Positions 24,301-31,364 of a DNA stretch of 36,245 bases are shown here, piece by piece. This stretch comes from Frankiales bacterium (GTDB lineage Bacteria > Actinomycetota > Actinomycetes > JAFAQI01), in contig JAICXJ010000031.1 in the NCBI GenBank assembly GCA_025980465.1, positions 1 to 36,245 on the forward strand, given 5' to 3'. The translations under genes were made by a program, and so were the position numbers. Positions within the stretch are counted from its first letter, which is position 1, and the number at the start of each line of letters is the position of its first letter. The notes under the pieces are model-generated. The model did no database searches. It saw only the letters and a program-made list of their open reading frames with translations, and was not told the DNA's origin.

Positions 24301-27062
24301 ACGCACTGGGCCTCGCCCGTCGCGCGGTAGCGCTGGCCGACCCGACGGATGCGTTGGCGGACAAGGCGGACGCGTACCTGGCACTCGCGCGGGTGTGCCG
24401 CGAATCGGGCCGGTCCGAGGAGGCGCGCGAAGCAGCAGCCGCCGCGCGGGCGCTGTATGCGGCAAAGGACCACGCGATCGGCGTGCGGTGGGCCGGCGAG
24501 CTGGCGTCAGGCCCCGCGCGTTCCGATCCGGCTGATGTGACCCCCGTTACCACGACGGCTGCCGCGGTCGACGAGCCGGAGCTGACCGCGTTCGCCGCCA
24601 GGTTCGGTGCGGTCATGGCCGTGCATGACGTCGAGGGTCTCGCCGCGCTGTGCGCCCCCGGCTGGGTGCTGATCGACCACCGCCAGCTCACGCGGGACAT
24701 GCACGATGACGTCCGGTCATGGATCAGCCCGATCTTCGAAGGGTCCCTCGACATCCGCCTAGACGTCGACGAGGTGATCGCAGCGGCACCGGGCGTCGTC
24801 GCGCTCCGGACGGCGTGGCGTGGGCACAGCAGCGACGGTGGCGGCGAGTTCGAGCTTCCGGTCGGGAACGTCCTCGCGATTCGCGGCGGACTGCTCGAGC
24901 GTGCGGAAGTATTCGACGTCGACGCCGAGACCTCGATGCGGGCGTGCTTCGAGGACCTCCGCGGCCGGATGCTGCTCGGAGACCGGCCGCCGGAACGCTG
25001 GTGGCGGACCTTCGTCGAGGCCTTCGCCCGACAGGACGCGTCCTGGCTTGGCGACCTGTACGCCGAGGACTACGTGCAGGTCGACCGTCGCGCGCTCGCC
25101 TGGGAGGACGTCCACGGTCGCGAAGCCGCGGTGCACCTGCTCGAATCGGCCTGGCGGATAGCGGCGGACGTCCGTTGCGTCATCGACCAGGTGCTCGCCT
25201 GTGACGACGAGCGAATCGCCGTGCGCTGCCGGTTTGCCGGCACGGCGCTCGACGGAGCCGGACCGATGGAGATTGCCCTTGGTTATGCCGGCGTGGTGAA
25301 CGATGCCATTGCTGTCCGGGGCGAGCAGTTCGACCCCCTCGACCGCGACGGGATGCTTGCCCGATACCGCGAGCTTGGCGGGGCGCTGGGTGCACGTGCG
25401 GTTCGGCCGCCCGAGAGGTTGCTGCGCGAGTACTTCCGACGGTTCGAGGCGCGCGACGTCGAGGCCCTGAGTCAGCTCGTGACCGACGACGTCTTCACTG
25501 CGGAGCATCGCCGCATCCGATTCGGCGCCGGGCAGGGCCGGGAGCGATTCGCCCGGACGCTTGCCTCGATCATCGCTGTCACGGCCGACTGGCACATCAC
25601 CATCGAGGAGGTCATCGCTAGCGACGAGCGCACGATCGTTGCGCAGGTCGCCTATCGCGGCACGAGTTCGCAGTATCACGTCGGCGCCACCGAGGTCATC
25701 ATCGGCGAGGTGTATGCGCTGCGCGACGGCGTCTTCTGCTCGATCGATCTCTACGAGCCCGACGACCGGGCGGCGATGATCGCCCGCTACGTCGAGCTGG
25801 GCGGCGGGCTGGGTCAGCTCGGCGACACTGAGCCCGAGCGGCTTTGCGCCGAGTTCGCCCGATGCCACGCCCGCCGGGACCTCGACGGGATGCTGGAACT
25901 GACCGACGACGACTGCCGGTGGATCGACCGGCGCGGCCTCGCGTGGGAGCCGACCGTCGGCCGTGACGGTGTCGCGGCGGTGACGGTCTCCGCCTGGCAC
26001 GACATCGGGCACATCCGGGTCGAGTTCGACGAGGTGCTGGCCGTTTCCGATCGGGTGCTGGCGGTGCGGTTCAGATGGGTCGGCCAGGACGGCCGCGGCG
26101 GCGCCTTTGAACTGCCGGCCGGACAAGTGAGCGTCTACGAGAACGGTCGCTGCATCTCGGTCGACCAGTACGACGCCGACGACCGCGAGGCGATGCTCGC
26201 CCGGTTCCGCGAGCTCGACGGCTCGCGATCGGTGCTCGGCGACCGTGCGTCGGAGCGTGTCCTCGCCGAGCTCCAGGCGGTGCTGAACGGGCGCGACTAC
26301 CGACGCCTCGCCGAGCTGATCAGCCAGGACGCGTACATCGTCGATCACCGACCGCTCGGTTATGACGACGTGCGCGGTCGCGATCAGTGCGTGCGAGATC
26401 TGCGGACGGTGTACGACGCCTCACCCGACGTCCATCTCGACTTCGACGAGGTTCTCGCCGCAGACGACCGGGTCGCCGTCACGTGGCTCGCCGTTCGCGG
26501 CCGCGGCGTGAAGGCCGGCGAGCTCGAGACGGCGTACCTGGCTGTCAGCCTGATCGAGGACGGCTTGTTGGTCGGTCTGGACTACTACCCGACCGACGAC
26601 TGCCGGACCGCCATCACCCGGTACGCGGAGCTCGGCGGCGGCGGCGGGCTGCTCGGCGACCGGCCACCCGAAGAGTTCTACCGGCGCTGGCTGCCGCTGT
26701 CGGCCGCTGCCGATGTCGATGCCTTGACCAACCTGGTGGCCGAGGACTTCGTACGGATCGATCACCGATCCTTGGGCTGGGAACCGTTACACGGCCGCGA
26801 TGCGAACGTCGCACTGTGGAGCTCGGCCTATGAAGGCATCGCTCACCTCCGGATGGAGATCGACGAGGTGCTGGCATGCGACGAGCGCGTCATCGCGCTG
26901 CGGTTCACCTGGCACGGCGTTGCGATCGGGGGTCCGGGCGAGTTCGAGGTCGGCGTCGGCCAGGTCAACGTGATCGAGGACGGGATCTGGCGCAGCTGCG
27001 ACCAGTACGCGCCCGAGGACCGGGAGGCGATGATGCTGCGATTCGCCGAGCACAGGCGTTAG
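21306..27062 (+). CDS. Giant class III adenylate cyclase/AAA ATPase/TPR protein with NTF2-like repeats
   Basis: This 1918-residue cytoplasmic protein combines several modules. A double zinc ribbon (C6, C9, C20, C23; C31, C34, C45, C48) comes first. A class III cyclase catalytic domain follows (about 64-235): metal aspartates D71 (FSDLVGST) and D115 (FIGDAVVAVFG), ATP-selecting K111 and D182, and N185 and R189 in GDTMNTAARLE. All key residues are present, so cAMP synthesis is expected. Next is an AAA/STAND-like ATPase (about 250-600) with Walker A GSPGLGKS (280-287) and Walker B VLDD (D397, D398), then a TPR-like helical region (about 620-1085). The C-terminal third is six NTF2/SnoaL-like repeats. 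The first three parts form a known actinobacterial architecture; the six-fold tail is unusual. The start is ATG 21306 or ATG 21315. It stands alone as a transcription unit. Confidence 0.9.
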   Translation: MPTMTCAGCGHANGEKARFCESCGSPLSPRCTSCGEELSDRARFCSSCGTPVADGAGATAALKVISVVFSDLVGSTALQETLEPESVRRVMARFYEAMQGVVNRHGGAIQKFIGDAVVAVFGAPAVGEDDALRAVRCAAAMAKELAALNDEFEAAWGVRLEIRTGVNTGELAVSDEGIFVGDTMNTAARLEQAAAAGEVLVGEATWRLIRHETELEELAPLSLKGKTAAVRVWRLLGTETRGAAAAAAPLVGRDRELARLRVALDAAIDARACRLVSIIGSPGLGKSRLAAEFAQAIDGEATVLDGHCELSGEGITFLPVAEVLRGAASIGEADLPEQVIAKLAAIVEDVPDGDRVAAGAASLLGAGSPTAPEETFWAVRTVFESLGRKRPLMIVLDDVHWGQPMFLDLIEHLVEWVRDAAILLVALARPELREVREVLAAAGRRAVDVIELDALQPEQSREIVGGLLGQVELPDQLLAKILETTGGNPLFIGELLRMLVDEGLLERAGEVWVFAGNAETIQVPPTIQALLTARIERLRAGERSVVERAAVIGKQFYRGAVAELVAPPVRSGIDGHLETLRRKDIVEPEGTYWIDEPVYRFHHVLIRDAAYHLLLKEARAELHERFADWLEDKAGELVGEHEEVIAYHLEQAHEYRRQLGPLDGRGTALGSRAAQHLASAGRRALAREDLAAAANLLQRALDRKAEVAEEEIRWDLADALLSAGDTAATHAVVERLKGPRGDVLASQLAVLTGTDVLEDVVERVTAATTALAALGDDRGEAKGHHVAAQVQAQLGQVADVEASLDRALLAARKADDRRRITAVLAAAPRAALWGPSPVMRASGRCLDVVRILRMSSGNRHVEPVALRCQAVLEAMRGRSDAAREILAGGRATLEELGLTFELHELGMHAGIVELLDGKPGDAEGLLRAARDGFATLGASVSAAASAALLARALADQRRDDEAIAETEYAEEHAGGDLKTTITWLGVRAEALVRRDRTEDALGLARRAVALADPTDALADKADAYLALARVCRESGRSEEAREAAAAARALYAAKDHAIGVRWAGELASGPARSDPADVTPVTTTAAAVDEPELTAFAARFGAVMAVHDVEGLAALCAPGWVLIDHRQLTRDMHDDVRSWISPIFEGSLDIRLDVDEVIAAAPGVVALRTAWRGHSSDGGGEFELPVGNVLAIRGGLLERAEVFDVDAETSMRACFEDLRGRMLLGDRPPERWWRTFVEAFARQDASWLGDLYAEDYVQVDRRALAWEDVHGREAAVHLLESAWRIAADVRCVIDQVLACDDERIAVRCRFAGTALDGAGPMEIALGYAGVVNDAIAVRGEQFDPLDRDGMLARYRELGGALGARAVRPPERLLREYFRRFEARDVEALSQLVTDDVFTAEHRRIRFGAGQGRERFARTLASIIAVTADWHITIEEVIASDERTIVAQVAYRGTSSQYHVGATEVIIGEVYALRDGVFCSIDLYEPDDRAAMIARYVELGGGLGQLGDTEPERLCAEFARCHARRDLDGMLELTDDDCRWIDRRGLAWEPTVGRDGVAAVTVSAWHDIGHIRVEFDEVLAVSDRVLAVRFRWVGQDGRGGAFELPAGQVSVYENGRCISVDQYDADDREAMLARFRELDGSRSVLGDRASERVLAELQAVLNGRDYRRLAELISQDAYIVDHRPLGYDDVRGRDQCVRDLRTVYDASPDVHLDFDEVLAADDRVAVTWLAVRGRGVKAGELETAYLAVSLIEDGLLVGLDYYPTDDCRTAITRYAELGGGGGLLGDRPPEEFYRRWLPLSAAADVDALTNLVAEDFVRIDHRSLGWEPLHGRDANVALWSSAYEGIAHLRMEIDEVLACDERVIALRFTWHGVAIGGPGEFEVGVGQVNVIEDGIWRSCDQYAPEDREAMMLRFAEHRR
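24564..27059 (+). repeat. Six tandem NTF2/SnoaL-like protein repeats (about 139-140 residues each)
   Basis: The C-terminus of the cyclase protein is built of six homologous units starting near residues 1087, 1226, 1366, 1506, 1645 and 1784. Most begin with GDRPPERxxxxF and share a core resembling LAWExxHGRxA, then DEVLAxDDRVxAVRxxWxG, then a closing segment like DQYDxDDREAMLARYxELGG. The near-constant period and whole-unit conservation show duplication of one domain. Secondary-structure order (helices, then long strands) and SnoaL-like patterns support an NTF2-type cone fold, a ligand-binding or protein-binding fold. Units 2-6 are alike in motif order; unit 1 and unit 3 are the most diverged. 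Confidence 0.75.
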
Positions 27063-27406
27063 CCGTCTGCTGCTACACGCCGTTGCGATGCAGCGGGGAG
27101 GGCTGAGTGCAGCACCTGGGATCGGCGCTGCTGTGCGCCGTCCGGTCGGACGTCGTGGGAATCAAGGCCCGGGGCGCTGGTGCCCCCGGTGGGACCCGGA
27201 CCAGTCCTCCGCAGGTTCATCGTTCTGAAATCGCGATTGCCGCTGTCCTGAAGTTCGGCGCCACTCTCGCTGACGCCGGCCAGGGCAGCTCGATGGACGG
27301 TTCGGTCGACGCCAGTGCGTAGCTGGCTACCGTTCGGCTCGCCGCCGAACTCCGGACGGTGCCGTATCAGGCGCTCCGTCGGTCGAGCTAGGCCGGTTCG
27401 GCGTTG
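27063..27406. other. Convergent intergenic region with repeat copy 1
   Basis: This 344-bp region lies between the cyclase stop and the ABC permease stop. A strong hairpin can form from CCGGGG (27169-27174) and CCCCGG (27184-27189), possibly a terminator without a U tract. Immediately after it begins copy 1 of the dispersed element (27196 to about 27253). No gene is supported; short open frames here have no conservation or ribosome site. Confidence 0.45.
27196..27253 (+). repeat. Dispersed intergenic element, copy 1 (partial)
   Basis: The core CCGGACCAGTCCTCCGCAGG, continuing TTC, is identical to copy 3 at 34691. The next 35 bases also align without gaps at roughly 60% identity (for example CCTGAAGTTCG here and CTTGAGGTTCG in copy 3). 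The left part of the element found in copies 2 and 3 is missing, so this copy appears truncated at its left end by the hairpin at 27169-27189. Confidence 0.6.
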
Positions 27407-28233
27407 TTATGCGTCGCGTCGTTCGAGCATCGCCCAGGCGGCGAAGTAGACGATCGCGACGAATAGGCAGAGCAGTCCGAAGCCGGCCCATGGCCCGAGA
27501 GTATGGGACGCGCGGGTGACATTGGTGATCTGGCTTCCTGCCCCGGTTGGCCAGAACTTGTTGATCGGGTTTTGCCATGAGGCCGGAAGGGCCTGGGCGA
27601 TGCCGGGAAGGACCAGCGCGACGGTGACCATGGCTGCGATGCCGGCAGCGGAGTGCCGGAGCAGGGCGCCAGTGGCGACGGCGAGGAGCGCTAGAGCGCT
27701 CATTAGCAGCCCTGCTCCGATCACCGCCCGTGTCACCGCGGCGTCGCCGAGGGATGCGGTCGGAGCGTGGCCGCTGATGACGGCCTGACCCACGAAGAAC
27801 GAGCTGAAGCTGGTGACCTCTCCGACGAGGAGCGTCACTGCGGCGAAGACAGCCGATTTGGCCGCGAGCAGGCGGCCGCGTTTGGGGACGACGGTGAGGC
27901 TGGTGCGAATCATCCCGGAGGAATACTCGGAGCTGATGAACAGTACGCCGAGCACTTCGATGGCGAGCTGGCCAATCGCCATCCCCGAGGTGCTGAGCGC
28001 CGCGGGGTCCCAGCTCGCCTTGCTCGACAGACTGCTGCCGGCGTAGCTGTGGCTCGAGGCCGCGGCGATTGCCGCTCCCAATCCGACTCCGAGCACGACT
28101 GAGACGCCCAGCGCCCAGAAGCTCGATCGCAGCGACCGGAGCTTGAACCACTCTGCGCGCAGCGCGTCGCTGAAACTCGCAGCTCGAGATGCCGCCCGGC
28201 TCGCAGCGCCGGCGTGCACGGTCGCGGCATCGG

Positions 28234-28237
<4 letters not shown>
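27407..28237 (-). CDS. ABC-2-type transporter permease
   Basis: This 276-residue membrane protein has about six transmembrane helices. It starts with a cytoplasmic segment and the motif LRAEWFKLRSLRSSFWAL, typical of ABC-2 permeases of the BcrB/NatB type. Between helices it has EVLGVLFISSEYSSGMIRTSL, where the E-Y-x-x-G-x-x-R-x-x-L pattern is conserved in the family. It would form the export channel with the ATPase encoded just upstream. The ATG overlaps the ATPase stop by four bases (ATGA). An open frame upstream in the same frame is inside the ATPase gene and is not used. Confidence 0.92.
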
Positions 28238-29151
<914 letters not shown>

Positions 29152-29209
29152 GACGCTACTGAGACGTCACCGAATCGCGTGGTAGGCGACCCGGCTACGA
29201 CGGCCGCCG

Positions 29210-30046
29210 TCACCGCGCTGACCGACTGAACGGGATCGCGAAGTCCTGGTAGGTGTCGGTCCCCCCCTCGCTCGGGAGATAGGTGATCCGCACACCCAGC
29301 GCGGCTAAGCGCACGTCTACCTCGTGCTGGTGCTGGTCGGTCCACGCCTCGAGTGATCGTCCGACCACTTGCCAGTTGGCGCCGTCGAGCTGTCCGTCGC
29401 CGATCGGTACGAACGCCTCCCCATGGGCCGGCTCGGAACGTAGGGTCAGCTCCGGGCAGCGGGCGGCGAGCGCTTCCGCCTCGTCCGCTGGCACGGGACG
29501 ACACCACTCGATCGGACCGTCGCTGTCCTCGCTGACCTCGCCCCAGAAGATCTGGAAGAACGCGCCGGCACGCCCCTCGATCGACGGCAGCTTGTAGTGC
29601 CGAAGCAGCGCGATGAACTCCTTGCCGAACGCCCAGGCCGCCTTCTCACCGGTGACGTTGCGCTTGACGCACAGCACGCTGCGCTCGGGCATCTCTCTCG
29701 TGGCGACTTCATTCATGGCCGGCCTGTTTCCGCTCAGCTCGTCGATCAGGTAGGTCGCGAGCGCACGCAGGGACGAGTGCTTTTTCTCGATTGCGGACCA
29801 GTGCTGCCGGACACGCTCGGCCGCTTCGACCGGCTCCAACGGCAGGATGGACTTGATCTCCGCAAGCGGGAAATGCAGCTGACGCAGTGCCGCGATCAGA
29901 CGCGCCTGCCCCAGCTGGCTGGCCTCGTAGAAGCGGTAGCCAGACTCCTCATCCACCCGCGCAGGCGGTAGCAGGCCAGCATCGTCATAGATCCGCAGCG
30001 CCCTAGCCGACAGCCGCGAGCGACTAGCGAACTCTCCGATGCCCAT
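29210..30046 (-). CDS. MerR-family regulator with GyrI-like ligand domain
   Basis: This 278-residue regulator has an N-terminal MerR winged helix (residues 1-70: MGIGEFASRSRLSARALRIYDDAGLLPPARVDEESGYRFYE in segments), a linker helix (about 75-110), and a C-terminal domain (about 120-275) resembling the GyrI/BltR effector-binding fold. That type senses drugs or lipophilic cations and activates exporters. ATG 30046 is chosen because MGIGEFA starts the helix-turn-helix; a GTG three codons earlier is an alternative. It is first in the operon with the ABC exporter, so it probably controls both itself and the exporter through the 19-bp-spacer promoter at 30094-30124. Confidence 0.92.
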   Translation of the reverse strand: MGIGEFASRSRLSARALRIYDDAGLLPPARVDEESGYRFYEASQLGQARLIAALRQLHFPLAEIKSILPLEPVEAAERVRQHWSAIEKKHSSLRALATYLIDELSGNRPAMNEVATREMPERSVLCVKRNVTGEKAAWAFGKEFIALLRHYKLPSIEGRAGAFFQIFWGEVSEDSDGPIEWCRPVPADEAEALAARCPELTLRSEPAHGEAFVPIGDGQLDGANWQVVGRSLEAWTDQHQHEVDVRLAALGVRITYLPSEGGTDTYQDFAIPFSRSAR

Positions 30047-30093
30047 CTCACCCACTTGCGCGCTCCTCAACGACACGACGCTTGCCGGACACC

Positions 30094-30124
30094 AGCCTGG
30101 GGCTTCACCCAACGTCAAGGTCAA
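30094..30124 (-). promoter_or_regulatory. MerR-type promoter with 19-bp spacer
   Basis: On the minus strand TTGACC (-35, 30119-30124) and CAGGCT (-10, 30094-30099) are separated by 19 bp, the long spacer typical of MerR-controlled promoters. The spacer contains an imperfect dyad, CTTGAC-GTTGG-GTGAAG (5 of 6 arm bases match), the expected MerR operator. The ATG is about 50 bases downstream. Confidence 0.6.
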
Positions 30125-30136
30125 GCCGCCGTCGAG

Positions 30137-30181
30137 AACGCAAGGTCAATACCGTCCGCGGCTAGCACCCCGGTATCGACC
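30137..30181. promoter_or_regulatory. Inverted and direct repeats upstream of the MerR promoter
   Basis: GGTCAATACCG (30144-30154) and CGGTATCGACC (30171-30181) are inverted repeats matching at 10 of 11 bases. On the minus strand, TTGACCTTGCGTT (30137-30149) also repeats the -35 region sequence TTGACCTTGACGTT (30111-30124), 25 bp apart. These may be a second regulator site, or an upstream site for the same MerR protein. Confidence 0.35.
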
Positions 30182-30398
30182 ACCGGCTCGTCTCCCCGAT
30201 CACCAGGGCCGAGCGCCGCGGACCCGCAGCGCCCCTTCATGGCCGCCGTCGCGCGGTAGATGTCACAGCGGTACGTACTGGTCATCGGTGCGGCCGCCGC
30301 CGTACCCATTTGCGATCCGCTCGATGACCCCGGCCCCGGACGGTGGACGGCCTATCTCACCTCCCGATTCAGTCGCTTGGACAGTCTGAGACACAACG

Positions 30399-30680
30399 AG
30401 GGTCTGCCGTCCGCTCAGTTTCGCTGTGCGTGACTCACCGGTCTTGCTGATTTGCCGACGCCCGCCGATCGCAAGTCGCGCAGGTCCGAATCACCCCTCG
30501 TAGCGCCGACACCGGCAGGCCAGACGGATACCCAAACCAGGCCGTGACCTGCGGGTTTGTGATGCAGAGTATCGATCTGGTCGATAGGGGGGAGCCGGAC
30601 CAGTCCTCCGACGCTTCGTACGCGTCCGCTCCCGTGTCGGGCTGGCTTGAGTGCCGACGGCACAGGTTCGCATTGGCCGG
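30399..30680 (+). repeat. Dispersed intergenic element, copy 2
   Basis: Aligned with copy 3 it shares, in order: AGGGTCTGC at the left end (30399), GCGCAGGTCCGAATC (30478), GACCTGCGGGTTTG (30546), CAGAGTATC (about 30565), and GGAGCCGGACCAGTCCTCCG (30591-30610). After that core it carries about 52 extra bases before the sequence CAGGTTCGCATTG (30663), which continues the element as in copy 3. The core forms a GGAC-CA-GTCC palindrome. The spaced pair CGCAGGT (30479-30485) and ACCTGCG (30547-30553) is exactly complementary, as in copy 3. Confidence 0.6.
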
Positions 30681-30753
30681 GGGTGCACCGGTCGGTACGG
30701 TGGTCACGTCATCGGGGTCCGGACGCGTTTGTCGTCCTCCGCGCGCGGGGAGA

Positions 30754-31191
30754 TCAGTTCGCCGGCGAAGTAACGGCGCGACCCGATCGGCGCATGCTGA
30801 CCAATGTCCGCACGACGAGGAACGCTTCGGTGAAGCCGATGATGGCGCCGATGGCCGAGCCGACGATGACGGCGTCCCACCGGCCAGCACTAATTCCGAC
30901 GTTGTGTTTGAACAGTTCGACTATCTCGCCAATCCCGAAACCGGCGCCGTAAAGGGCTAGTAGCGAAAGGCCGGTGCCGACGAGCCACCGACGCGCGGAG
31001 AACGTGAGGAACACGGCGACGATCCCGATGGCGACGAGGAAGAGGGGACTGGTGAACTCAGTGCCGTTCGCCATTGCGTGGGCGGCATGGGTTCCTGGCT
31101 TTTGCAGGTGAGCGGTCCAGGTGAGGATCGTCCCGAGGATGTTGAACCCGATGAGGGTCCACGCGGCGGTGCGGAAGCGATTGGCAGTCAT
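30754..31191 (-). CDS. Small four-helix membrane protein
   Basis: This 145-residue protein has about four transmembrane helices (about 8-28, 47-65, 70-90 and 105-128) and a short polar tail. I do not assign a family. The ATG at 31191 starts the hydrophobic region directly (MTANRFRTAAWTLIGFNILG); an upstream open frame has no conservation or ribosome site. It is divergent from the two-component genes, separated by 173 bp, so it could be a target of that system (inference). Confidence 0.7.
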   Translation of the reverse strand: MTANRFRTAAWTLIGFNILGTILTWTAHLQKPGTHAAHAMANGTEFTSPLFLVAIGIVAVFLTFSARRWLVGTGLSLLALYGAGFGIGEIVELFKHNVGISAGRWDAVIVGSAIGAIIGFTEAFLVVRTLVSMRRSGRAVTSPAN

Positions 31192-31364
31192 GGTGTCAGG
31201 GTGTGCTGCAGCATGGCCCCTGTCGTCAGCCTGCAGAGCGATTTTCCGGTAGCCCCTGCGACGACCGACGAGTCGTTCTTTTGGACGACGTCCGGCCCGG
31301 TACGACGCCGTACGCTCGCCAGGTGTGCAGAGCAGAAAGGGCCGTACCGTCGAACCTGCGTGCC

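Larger units (their letters stand above)
30047..30753. other. Long intergenic region (MerR promoter side and repeat copy 2)
   Basis: This 707-bp region holds, from left to right, the MerR promoter and upstream repeats (30094-30181), about 210 bp without recognised features, and copy 2 of the dispersed element (30399-30680). The stretch 30680-30753 before the membrane-protein stop has nothing recognisable. Open frames across this region on the minus strand match the repeat element but do not look coding. Confidence 0.4.
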
